A stretch of 64,000 nt of DNA. Source: Schistosoma mansoni. Taxonomy: Eukaryota > Platyhelminthes > Trematoda > Strigeidida > Schistosomatidae. The translations under genes and the position numbers were made by a program. The notes beneath the pieces are model-generated. The model was not told the origin of the DNA. It saw only the letters and a list, made by a program, of their open reading frames with translations, and did no database searches. This document shows positions 53,665 through 64,000 of this stretch, in pieces (position 1 is the stretch's first letter; each line of letters opens with the position of its first letter). Location: NCBI RefSeq assembly GCF_000237925.1, contig NC_031502.1, positions 8,177,352 to 8,241,351 on the forward strand. The letters are read 5' to 3'.

Positions 53665-54245
53665 CTAAAGCGTTACTTACTTACATACTTACGCCTATTA
53701 CTCCCAATAGAACATGGGCCGCCGACCAGCATTCTCCAACACACTCTGTTGTGTACCTTCCCTTCTAGTTCTATCCAACTTTTTTTCACTCTTCTCATGT
53801 CTGTCTCCATTTCTGTGTACTTTGGTCTTCCTCTTCTCCTTTGACCTTCAGGATTCCGTGTGAGGGCTTGTCCCGTGACGCAGTTTGGTGCTTTCCTCAA
53901 TGTGTGTTCTACCCACTTCCACCGCTTCTTCCTGATTTCTTACTCCTCTGGAATCTGGTTTGTTCTCTCTCACATTAGGTTGTTGCTGATAGTGTCTGGC
54001 CAACAGATCCGAAGTATTTTGCATAGACATCTGTTAATAAACACTTGTATCTTCTGAATGATGGCTTTCGTAGTTCTCTAAGTTTCCGCCCTATACAGTA
54101 GAACTGTCTTGACATTTGTATTGAAAATTCTGACTTTGGTGTTGGTTGGCAATTGTTTTGATTTCCACATGTTCTTCAGTTGTAGGTATGCTCTTGCTTC
54201 ACCGATCCGTGCCTCCACACAGTTTTTTTCCCGTTATAAAGACTT
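53665..54245 (-). mobile_element. LINE 3' end, second RTE family
   Basis: Minus strand: RIxWPDTISNNL-like remnants (QNTSDLLARHYQQQPNVREN), [27 protein letters not shown] and [18 protein letters not shown], the C-terminus of the family decayed at 15366-18036. The low-coordinate end has a GTAAGTAAGT-type short repeat tail typical of RTE 3' ends. Truncated at its 5' side. Confidence 0.85.
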
Positions 54246-54934
54246 TTACCAACTTAAAATAACTTTAAATAAATAATACTGACTGATTAATAGAACAGTC
54301 AATGTAAAAAAACAGCTAAGAACTATTGATTCCGCTAAGGATAAATATAAAATTTTCAAGCTGCTTCGCAGTGCACACCATGTAGATTTTTGAAGTGTGG
54401 ATATGAACCATGGATGTAGAAATCGGAATTCGAAATCAAAGAAAATTTACTAGAAAGTCAAAATCTAGTGATTTATATCACATAAAAAGCGCAGTAAAAC
54501 CAATTGTGCACTCGATTTCAGAGATGTTCAGTTAAAGTCGACTTTTTTCAGAGTATCCCATTGACGATACCTAATTTCGAAGAATATACCAATTTTTTGA
54601 CTTGTTTCATCAACCACTTACGGTCAAATGTAGTCAATTTGAATAATCGCTATGAACAATCTGATCTAAATGGCTTCACTGATTAGATTTAGATATTTGT
54701 TTAATAAATTACACATAACTTTACAAACTACTTGAACATTCATTTAGTAATATACTTAATCGATGTGAAAATGCAGAATATGCTGAACTAAAGTACAAAT
54801 GTTTCCACATCAGGTAAATTTAACACACTTAATACTATATATTTCATAGATGACCCCATAAATACTGTTGATAAGCATTTGATCATATATGAATAATTAT
54901 TTGTATGCTTATGAACAAAGATGGATAGTAGCTA
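54246..54934. other. Intergenic sequence, no gene seen
   Basis: Nothing supported. Confidence 0.4.
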
Positions 54935-55050
54935 GCAGTGCAATACAGGACGCGCTTTTCATCCTATTTGGGACTCATCATCTGAATGTACCTGTATCTC
55001 AGAGTTGATGTTCACTCTGAGACTAGAACTGCTAGTAACTATCCATCTTT
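54935..55050 (-). mobile_element. Sm-alpha SINE, ribozyme part
   Basis: Minus strand: GAGTGAACATCAACTCTGAG, then ATTCAGATGATGAGTCCC, AAATAGGATGAAAAGCGCGT and CCTGTATT. The core CTGATGA is ATGATGA, so it should be inactive. Confidence 0.75.
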
Positions 55051-55439
55051 GCTTACCATGCTTATGAATTAGGGCTTTATCGAGGCATTAAGCACAGTAT
55101 GCATATATACCAATAAGAGACTGATCAATTGCAGTCCTAAATGTCAATGGGAAGATTCAGCCAAACAACACCAAGTGAATTTATTTGTATGCTTAATTCG
55201 ATGATACAACTTCCAATTAATTTTTTTGAACACAGTCAGTAATCCATGGTGAAGTGTCAAAAATTACCCAATAATGCTAAGGCGGATATGAATAATATTT
55301 TTGAAGGAATAACATTAAAACAAATGTGGTTTGAATTTAATAATGAGATCCACACATGCATTAATAAGCAATTTTTCATAACTCCCTAACTTGCACTCCT
55401 CAAGCCTGATATCAAATAATATCAATAATCATGTTATAC

Positions 55440-56040
55440 CTACTGACTTACGTATGTTAACCCTCGTGGAGGAGCATAGGCTGATCACTAGGACTCCCCA
55501 ACCAACTCTGTCCTTAGCAATCCTTTTCAGTTGTTTCCAAATGCTATTTACTGTTATGATGTCTCGCTACAAATCGTGAAGTAATTTGTTCATATTTCTT
55601 CCTCTTTTTCTTTTTCCTTCAAAATTCCAAGTTATTGCTTGCCGTGTGATGAAGTTTGATGATTTCTGCAATGTATCTCTAATCCATCTGCAGTGTCTTT
55701 TCTTAATTTCTTCTCCAACTTGATGTTGGTTTGTTCTCTCTCGAAATAGGCTGTTGCTGACGGTATCCGGACAATGGACATTCAGTATCTCACATAGACA
55801 ACTGTTTATAAATACTTGTACCCTCCTGATGATGCTTGTAGTAGTTCTCCACGTTTCAGCTCCATATAGTAGGATTGTCTTGATGTTCGTACTGAAGATT
55901 CTGACTTTGATATCGGTTGACACTTGTTTTGAGTTCCCCATGTCATTCAATTATATGAGTTCTGTCCTTGCTTTGACGTTCCTCACCTTCACATTTGCAT
56001 CATATCCTCCACGTTCATCGATGGTCCTCCTCAACTAGTC
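55440..56040 (-). mobile_element. LINE 3'-coding fragment, second RTE family
   Basis: Minus-strand frame [40 protein letters not shown] and [19 protein letters not shown]. It is the same family as 53665-54245 and 15366-18036, from a separate insertion. Confidence 0.88.
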
Positions 56041-56044
56041 AGTC

Positions 56045-56300
56045 TCTTAACAGTCCTAAACATCAATGGGAAGATTCAAACAAACAATACTAAATTAATT
56101 TAAACTTCACCCCATCGCACAAGCAAGTAACTATTAGGAGTCAGTAGCTGAGTGGGTTACGCGATGGCGTTTGAAGCGAAAGGTACTGGGTTCGAGTCCC
56201 AGAGTGAACATCAACTCTGAATGCAGGTATATTCAGCTGACCAGTCCCAAATAGGACGAAACGCTCGTCCTAGATTCCACTGCTAGCCACTATCCATCTT
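56045..56300 (+). mobile_element. Sm-alpha-type SINE with hammerhead domain
   Basis: Family 5' flank (AAACATCAATGGGAAGATTC, CTTCACCCCATCGCACAAGC), a tRNA-like head at about 56137-56210 (A box around GCTGAGTGGGTTACGCGATG, B box GGGTTCGAGTCCC), then the ribozyme domain at 56222-56290. The core is CTGACCA (position 8 changed), so cleavage is not expected. Confidence 0.85.
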
Positions 56301-57214
56301 TGTTTATATCAATAATACTGTTTTTAAATATAGAATGAGCAATATTATAGATTCAGTATAACCCCAGAAAACACTGTCTGTACATCAAACTATAAGTTTT
56401 TATATTTCCATGATCTAGATTTATGATTGAAAAAGTACATAAAATTTCCATTACGCCGAAATCGTTGAATGAGTTATTTAACATTCAACTTATTTACAAA
56501 AAAACGTATTCTTGTATAGGTCGACATGTATAAATATTCGTTGATTAATTTGAAGTGAAATATATTTACCACAGACAATCGAAAATCTATAGAAAGAATT
56601 CAAACAATCTGGGAAAGTAAACGTGATGTTTGTGCAGTGTCTATGTAGTGTCAACCTATCCAGGAGGTGAATAATATCCTTACACCTTACTCCACACCAC
56701 ATATATGTTCCACAAAAAATATAATTTACACTTATATTCTGTTTTTTAAGTAAGTTGATTTTCATCATTTGCACATACATTTTACGTTTGGACCGTTAAT
56801 GTGTAGTGTGACGGCACAACCTTCCAAATATTTTAGAATCTTGAATAAAGAATTGTAGAAATAGGTCAGAAAATGTGGTCAGTTATCAGATTCCGACAAT
56901 ACTTGTAAGAATAAGGGATGACTTATAAATTGTGAGGGAGAGAAGATATCTGTCATGAAAGAATTCGTGAAGAAGATAAAATAGGAATTTAGAAAATAAA
57001 TGGTGTTACTTATGTTTGTTTACGTCGCTATATTCTACTCAAATGATGTTGTAACTAAATTTACTTACACCATAATACTCACTATTCATCATTGATAGCT
57101 TGTTTAGTAAAAGATCAATTCAGTCAACTTTATTGTTTATATTCTTTTACATTGTGTAACTATAATTCATTGCCTTCTGGTTTAAAAACCGAAGAAAAAT
57201 ATAAATTAATAAAT

Positions 57215-57425
57215 TCATTCAGTATTGTTTGTTTGAATCCTCCCATCGATTTGTTAAGACTGCAACTGATCAGTCTCTAATTGGCATATGTGCATACTGT
57301 GCGTATTGCCTCAATATAGCCTTAATTCACAAAACTCTGAGATGCAGGTTCATCCAGCTGACGAGTCCCAAATAGGACGAAACGCGCGTCCTGGATTCCA
57401 CTGCTAGCCACTATCCATCTCTGCT
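57215..57425 (+). mobile_element. Sm-alpha-type SINE, head lost, ribozyme kept
   Basis: Family flank TAGTATTGTTTGTTTGAATC, GATCAGTCTCTAATTGGCAT and ATTGCCTCAATATAGCC lead directly into the ribozyme domain; the tRNA-like head is missing. It ends near CACTATCCATCTCTGC. Confidence 0.82.
57340..57402 (+). ncRNA. Hammerhead ribozyme, consensus core
   Basis: Type I layout. Stem I ATCCAG (57352-57357) pairs with CTGGAT (57391-57396). Core CTGACGA at 57358-57364 fits CUGANGA; stem II GTCC/GGAC at 57365-57378; GAAA at 57379-57382; a very short stem III within ACGCGCGT; cleavage expected after GTC at 57388-57390. All invariant bases are present. Active ribozymes of this design are known from the Sm-alpha satellite of Schistosoma. 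Confidence 0.88.
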
Positions 57426-59560
57426 TACCATAAATTAATAAGTATGTCATCCATTATAGAATAATCACTATCCGACTTGGTCGGTGCAAATTGACTATCG
57501 ATAAGATGCGATTAAGAGTAAGATAATTGATTTATTGAATATGATAACCTCTCAGTTTTACATATGCTTTTAATTCAACAGGATTGTTATATCCAAACAA
57601 TTTCTAATATGTTCACCCAGGTTTTATATTTGTTTGCGATGAAATTCGTTTCTAAGTTAGTGTTTACATGCAATTAATGATCATCGAAAGATGGAACTCT
57701 ATGAATAGCAATATTTTTCCAGAAAACTTTATCTAAACAACAGGGAGACAGGTAGTTTAGAAGAGGAATATTGACCAAATAATAAGATTTTAAAAGCAAC
57801 TTTGTCTGAGGTCAGTCAATAATTACTTGTGAATAGAAATTTTATGAATTCCACCCAACAATTAAGTAAATAGGGGTAACAAAAAATTTCGTTTCACCTT
57901 ACAATACATCAATCTTATTCCTTTCAAAATACTTCACATTTATGATAATATGTTCTACATTGTGGCCTGATCTTAGTTCGATAACCAATTAAACTAGGGA
58001 GCACCGGAGGGTAAGGATATTCTCAGCAATGCTCAGTCATGATCCTATAAGGCGACTGAAACGAAAACTTTCAATCCCGTGATAAAAACTATAGAAATTC
58101 AAAAATCTTGAAGATATATTTGCAACATCCTCATTCCCATTATTCGAAACTACATCGAAAGTTCTTCATTTTCAGGTTTACCGGGGATTTCGTCATTTTA
58201 TAATTTATATTCGCCACAATTGTTTGAATCTTTTAATGTGTATTAATAATTCTGTTTATATTTAAAATCATCTCTGACCTATGAGCCGGAGTGGATTGGG
58301 AAAAGCAAAATATTGTCCATGTTTTATATTTTTGTTAATATCAGTAGTGGGCATTAGTCATAGTCTTGCATTACGCTTTCAGCTTTCGCATCCACCACTG
58401 TAAATCTTGACTTACGTGAAAAAGTGTTGTTTTCTTTTGTGTGCTACCTCAGTATGACAAAAACTTTTTGATTTCTTCAAGTGTCGCAAATAAACGTAGT
58501 AATAAAGTTTGTATATTTATTGAACAGGCCATGTATGAGAGTGTGATATTCAAATTCAATGTTTTGTTAAACAAGATGAAGATTAACTTCATAAGCCGAA
58601 AATTCACCTCAGAAGTATTGGAAAAATTACTGTAACATTCAAAAGGAAATGGTGACTTCGCCAATATTATTTACTATTCCGCCACATGTTCACGTTTGTA
58701 TACATACTGTTGTGTTCTTGTAAATTGGTAAAAATGATAACGTACTCTCAGAACAATACGCTGATTATCAAATAAGCACTTATACTGATAATCTGCTAAG
58801 GAGATCGAGTCTCAAAACTCGATTACGAATAGTTGAAACCTGTGTATTATTTATCTTGAGAATACAAATTTATTTACATTAAAAATGTATTCAGTTATGA
58901 TCGTATGACTATTGAGCTACTTACCGAACAATTGAATAGTTAACTAATCAAGGATGAAAATAAAGGTCATTCAATAACCAATGAGACTTCATTACGAATC
59001 ATTAACTGTTCAGCGGATAAATCTTTTATTCATTCTTTCTTTCCTTCTCTTTCTCTCGGATACACACAAACGCACATATGTACAGACAAACAGAAGTGGA
59101 AGCATATAAACAAATACCTTACCTATTTTTGCACTCATTGATAAACATTCAGTTCTCAGTCTATGAAAAAATATTTTCTATTGTCTTACAGCTCATCTAA
59201 ACAGAATGCTCCAATCGATAATTAATTTCATTGCTTTTGTCATTAAATGAAACCAGGTTGTTGTTTGTTTGTTTTTTAAAAAAGGGAAATAACTTTAGAC
59301 TTCATCTTATTCAATAACTATATCCATAATTTAAGGTATTCCCCTGTATAGTAACAACTGAAATTCATGTATACATGAAGACAAATGCTGAAACTGTACA
59401 TTAGACCATGTATATGATAAATGATATCTGCTTATATAAAATATTTATACATTCGTAGAAGAATTATGTCAGAGCCATTTTTCCTCGATAAAGAAAGAAG
59501 AGGAGAGATGAAGAATTAGACAATTTACATCTACAATTTACTCTGTAAATTTTATATAGT
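57426..59560. other. Intergenic sequence, no gene seen
   Basis: AT-rich; short frames such as 58441-58635 lack motifs. Confidence 0.45.
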
Positions 59561-59562
59561 TA

Positions 59563-59628
59563 AGATTATGAGTCAATTGAAGCTAGACCACCATGGAAAA
59601 CCTGGAAGCACTGGACAGCCTGTGAATT
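59563..59628 (-). mobile_element. SINE 3' end (second family)
   Basis: Minus strand GTGCTTCCAGGTTTTCCATG, GTGGTCTAGCTTCAATTGAC. The head and middle are absent. Confidence 0.7.
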
Positions 59629-59999
59629 CTATCATAATATCTGTATTTCTTAAAGACAATTAACAAGAAGAATTATTCTGTGAATAATAATTTTCCAGTC
59701 GTATTTTTGTCTGATTTAATCTTCTTTCTCATTACTGAAAGCAACCTATCATCTTCAGTTATAATGCTCAGGTTTCCATCCAAGGTTGCTTCCTATAGAA
59801 ATAACTAAATAGACTGTTTCCTAAGAGAACTAATGCACTGACGAATAACAGCAGCCTTCAGTACACTATGTAAAGTTTCCAAATATACAAATTAAATTGT
59901 GAAGATTAGTAAGCTGAATCTTTTATGAGGCTCACAGCAATATGCATAGCTTTTGTATGAATACCAGATGAAGCAAAAGCCAACTTATTGGTGATACAT

Positions 60000-60165
60000 T
60001 CAATTATAACTACTAACAAGTAATGTAATGAGAAGACGAAGATTATCAGAACTATGTGATATATTAGCGCAATACATTTCGAACAATCTGATCACACATA
60101 TCCTTGTTAAGAACATTTATATATAAAATTAAAAGGTCAAATAGACTGGAAATAGGGCGTATACT
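60000..60165 (-). repeat. Dispersed repeat, copy 2 (inverted)
   Basis: Minus-strand version of 60300-60490; together they form a local inverted repeat with a spacer of about 135 bp. Confidence 0.75.
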
Positions 60166-60299
60166 AAGGTTTATTGAAGCCTTAGCCATACGAAAATTCA
60201 AACCCCCTTTGTGTATTCAAAAACAGTTTGTTCTCATCTTAAACCTATCCTGGTAATATCAGGTTATTATCCAGAGTGATTAGGTGTCAAATTATAAGG

Positions 60300-60490
60300 A
60301 CATTATTTTATCATTATTATCCTTGTCTATTCTTACCCCTATTTCCAGTCTATTTGACCTTTTAATTTTATATTCAAATGTTCTTAACAAGTATATGTGT
60401 GATCAGATTGTTCGAAATGTATTGCGCTAATATATCACATAGTTCTGATAATCTTCATCTTCTCATTACATCATCGAAATTTATCAAAGA
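60300..60490 (+). repeat. Dispersed repeat, copy 3
   Basis: Direct match to 30890-31080 and inverted match to 60000-60165. Confidence 0.75.
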
Positions 60491-60572
60491 GACTAATTGT
60501 TTTAAATTACTAACAAGTAGTTGAAAAACTTGCTTATGATAATAAAAACAAAATTTGGAAAGAAATTCAACT

Positions 60573-60935
60573 TAGTATTGTTTGTTTGAATTTTCCCATT
60601 GATGTTTAGGACTGCAATTGATCAGTCTCTTATTGGCAAATGTGCATACTGTGCTTATTGCCTTGATATAGCCTAAATTCACAGGCATGGTAAGCAAAGA
60701 TGGATACAATACTAAGTTGAATTTAAACTTCACCCCATCGCACAAGCAATTAGCTATCAGGACTCAGTGGCCAAGTGGATAACACGATGACGTTTAAAGC
60801 GAAAGGTACTGGGCTCGAGTCCCAGAGTGAACATCAACTCTGAGATGCAGGTACATCCAGCTGATGAGTCCCAAATAGGACGAAACGCGCGTCCTTGATT
60901 CCACTGCTAGTCACTATCCATATTTGCCTACCAAA
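60573..60935 (+). mobile_element. Sm-alpha-type SINE, nearly complete
   Basis: Flank words as at 57215, the tRNA-like head at about 60757-60830 (GTGGCCAAGTGGATAACACG; B box GGGCTCGAGTCCC), the ribozyme domain at 60845-60900 and the tail CACTATCCATATTTGCC. It includes what look like two joined family segments, with CATGGTAAGCAAAGATGG between. Confidence 0.85.
60845..60900 (+). ncRNA. Hammerhead ribozyme, intact core, one stem I mismatch
   Basis: CTGATGA at 60861-60867, stem II GTCCCAAATAGGAC, GAAA at 60882-60885, cleavage site GTC at 60891-60893. Stem I ATCCAG against CTTGAT has one mismatch. Confidence 0.8.
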
Positions 60936-61896
60936 ACTTGGAAAGTTAATCCAGATATTGGTCGATGTAGTTTCAATGATACTAGAAATGTCGATTAAAA
61001 TCAGTTAAATGTAATGTTTGAATTTTGTAAACAGAGGATGATTACCATGATAGTTATTCAAATCTGGGCAACAAGTTTCGAACAGAAGAAACTTACATCT
61101 TTAGTTTAAAACATGGAATAAACTTAATATGCAAACTGGTGTCTACAGAAAATTCAATATTCTCATTTTATTAATGTGTAAAAGCAAGTCTGAAAATGTT
61201 CATGAGACCTCGGGGTAAATAATGAAGTTATTTTCTATGTTAAAAGGTATTTATGGATACTTCAATTCAACAAAATCCTTTAGAAACATTGTATTTCTGA
61301 TGTTTCATGGCCTAATATAAGCTACTACTATAAAGAAGTGGCTTACATTGAGTCATTGGGATATAACGAAAAGCAATTTTTTAGTTCTCTACCCAGTCCT
61401 CAATTTGTTTGAAACATAGAAGATACTACAGATTTAAAATTCTGTGTACCTACTTCTCGCAGTTAACTGTAATAAAGTACTTCATGTAGCCAATATTTAT
61501 CTTACCACTGGGAATACTTTCTAAACTATTTGAATGAAACAAATTTTAATTGTCCATTTTTTAAGAAGATTTATTCATATTTGTATTTGGTGAAAAAAAC
61601 TGGTGCCCACTTGGAAATAATAATGCCTAATAATTAAGCTTTTGTCTTTAATATATGATCACTAATTGATTTCCGATTAGATAAAATGATAGAAATATTC
61701 CTTACAGATACTGATCGAGTACTATTGATCAGAGAATCCAACAAAAAGTTCCCGACTGGATGAAATAAAGAATGTTCTAGACCTTATGAATTTTATTACT
61801 TATTAGTATAAAGAAACTAAAGTTATAAAAAATTTGTACCCTTTCAGAAATTCAAATTCAGATCATTTATCCCAATAATTTAAAAGTGTTAAATTA

Positions 61897-62152
61897 ATTT
61901 AGTATTGTTTGTTTGAAACTTCCCATCGATGTTTAGGACCAGTTGCAGTCCAACTTCACCCCATCGCACAAGCAAGTGGCTATCAGGACTCAGTGGCCGA
62001 GTGGATAACGCGATGGCGTTTAAAGCGAAAGGTACTGGGCTCGAGTCCCAGAGTGAACATCAACTCCGAGGTGCAGGCATATCCGGCTGATGAATCCCAA
62101 ATAGGACGAAGCGCGCGTCCTTGATTCCACTGCTAGCCACTAACCATCTTTA
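61897..62152 (+). mobile_element. Sm-alpha-type SINE with decaying ribozyme
   Basis: tRNA-like head at about 61990-62060 (GTGGCCGAGTGGATAACGCG; B box GGGCTCGAGTCCC). The ribozyme core CTGATGA at 62087-62093 is kept, but stem I has mismatches, the first stem II pair is lost (ATCC) and the closing A-T of stem III is G-T. Confidence 0.85.
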
Positions 62153-62159
62153 ATTTTAA

Positions 62160-64000
62160 AGTGCTGTTTTAAAAATCTGTTAACTGAGTAACATTTAGGT
62201 TTTTGATATTTTTTATCTAACAAAGAAGGAAGAAACTGTAGATTTCTTAGAATAGTTAATTGTTCCAACTTTGTCATGATTAAACGCTCTTCACCTCATA
62301 ACAGTATCGGTGAATTTTTTTCAATTACTCGCTGTATATCCTGTAGTTTGCTTTGTATCCAAGCCGATATCTGTGTAATCATTCACGTAAGGCACCTGAC
62401 TACTGATTTAACTATCTAAAAATCCTCAAGATTATTTTTAGAAGTCAACGACTGTATCTGTTTATTCATTTTGTGACTGTTTGAATCATAATCCTGTCGT
62501 TTATTATAGGGAAAAGAAAACTAGTTTTTTTTTAGTTCATTTGCATGTGGGTGGTGTGTATTTCTCAAACTGGTGTCTTGTAACAGCTTAATTTCATGTA
62601 AATCATAAAATCTCCTGTTGATTAGTTGTTTCTATATCATTCAGCGTTGAAAAATTATAGAACCAGAGATTTTATTAGTTAGAAGGATTTTCAAAGTTAT
62701 TTTTAGATCGTTTTTCTAAAACTAAGAAGGATTACATTTTAAGATTATGCAGTTTTCATGACATTTAGAAATATAACAATTCATTATTTGAAAACGATTT
62801 TGTAGATATTATAGTATTTTAATAGTTGAATTCATAGGTCAGTCAAGTCTAGATCACCATGGAAAACCTGGAACCACTGGATTAGTAACATTCATCTGCC
62901 ATCAAAATTTGAACATATAATGATGTTATCGTGCTCACTGTTGACAGAAGTTTACACGTTGCGCTCACACACCACTATATCACTGAGATTTTGGACTGTA
63001 TTATACATAGTTTATCAAAGTTGTAAGGCATATCAGAACTGCCCGCTTAATCAAAACAAATGTACGTATAAGGTTTAAGAGGAACAGATCATGTCAAAGG
63101 TCAACGTTTAAACCAATTATCACAAACAGTTGTTCGTAGTATGAATCTTCATACGCAGTTTATATTGTGATTGCTCCAGTAGGACTGGTTAAGTGTTAAA
63201 AAATTTATTCGTAGCTTAATCAATACTTAGATCGTATAAACCGACGACTGATCTTGTGTAAGATCGGGGTAATTATTGGGAAAAATCACATTGTCTTTAG
63301 TATGTTACTGTTTTCACTGAAACCATTAGATCGATATCTTTCACTTCATTTACCTAAAAAGTAATCCTACTTTGTAAATGTCTGAATGTACTTGATAACA
63401 TGTTCACGTCTAGGTTTCACTTTTTCTGATATTTAGAATGAATAAGTTCCTCTGACTCTGAAGGCACACGTTGGTTTTATCTTCGTTATAGTTCATATTT
63501 ATCAGCAGTTAAGATGTGAATATATAATGTTAATAAGCAAAGTGTCTGTAATCGTTATAGTTCACATGTGTAGTGTAATTCAAGTAGTATTTGTTGCTTA
63601 ACTTCGTAGATCAACCAAATATTGAATAAGTTTAATTACATTCTTATAACGCGATCTGTGTAAACTTACTGAATATAACTGTTTACACACTTCAGTACAC
63701 ATGGTTAGAGTTTAGAGGAAATAAAAACTATAATATTTATTTAATTTTCTGAGATGCATGCTCAAGGCGGAAAGGTTTTATTGTACTTGAAAAGATATTG
63801 CAGTGAGGTTATTGTGTTAAGCACACATAACTTATTCTAGCTTCTGGACAGGCCAGTATATCCCTTCTTCTTGGGTCACATTTTGACTTTGTTATATATT
63901 CACTTATCAACATTGATTGTTTTTGTATGAGTATGTGTGTGTGAGTGTGTATACATCTTATCCCATTCATCATATGTCTTTAACATATTTTTATCTGACT
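62160..64000. other. Intergenic sequence, no gene seen
   Basis: Only a 3' SINE fragment at 62826-62887 is recognised. Confidence 0.45.
62826..62887 (-). mobile_element. SINE 3' end (second family)
   Basis: Minus strand CCAGTGGTTCCAGGTTTTCC ATGGTGATCTAGACTTG, the family tail only. Confidence 0.65.

Noticed and set aside
61988-62060. Genuine tRNA genes at the SINE heads (also 56137, 60757, 50351)
   Set aside because: The A and B boxes are present, but the sequence continues into a ribozyme domain and the copies are repeated in SINE context; no clean cloverleaf with acceptor stem.
1-64000. CRISPR arrays, operons, rRNA genes
   Set aside because: Nothing of the kind; this is animal nuclear DNA with spliced genes and retroelements.

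Overview
The window reads as nuclear DNA of a blood fluke, genus Schistosoma (species not determinable by eye). It is AT-rich, with long introns, (TA)n and (ATT)n tracts, RTE-clade LINEs of several ages, and tRNA-headed Sm-alpha-type SINEs that carry the schistosome hammerhead ribozyme. Three runs of exactly 200 N (18037-18236, 32284-32483, 43779-43978) are scaffold placeholders, not measured gaps.

Two host genes can be supported. The first is a long multi-exon + strand gene from before the window to 39566, the fluke orthologue of UBE2O, the large hybrid E2/E3 ubiquitin-conjugating enzyme. Fifteen exons with GT-AG borders were read. Their reading phases chain perfectly except between 14140 and 19522, where at least one exon (the CR2/SH3-like region by comparison with human UBE2O) is missing, probably inside or beside the first N gap. 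The second is an intronless rhodopsin-like seven-helix receptor of 370 codons at 45017-46129.

The introns are crowded with mobile DNA. One holds an RTE-clade LINE of about 3.9 kb with an uninterrupted 1015-codon endonuclease/reverse transcriptase frame, lying beside an older truncated LINE tail and a small fossil piece of an LTR-element gag. Two other LINE families survive as relics. A short family of about 530 bp (2328-2861 minus; 51707-52234 plus) consists of the LINE's 5' leader joined to its 3' tail; both copies have clean target-site duplications, so it is a non-autonomous family moved as a unit. The shared leader folds into a hairpin in which a paired base change is visible between copies.

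From 42248 to 49397 the window forms a large palindrome: arms of about 2.3-2.5 kb, nearly identical, flank a 2.3-kb spacer holding only the receptor gene. Two smaller inverted repeats (14602/20436, identical 259-bp arms over the stretch compared; 31321/33185, diverged) each enclose an N gap, and the third gap lies in an arm of the large palindrome.

From 49400 to the end there is no recognisable host gene. The region holds SINEs (Sm-alpha type and a second tRNA-headed family), LINE 3' fragments, possible Penelope-like relics and unassigned AT-rich sequence. Only two ribozyme copies keep all core bases with usable stems; the one at 57340-57402 is the best preserved.
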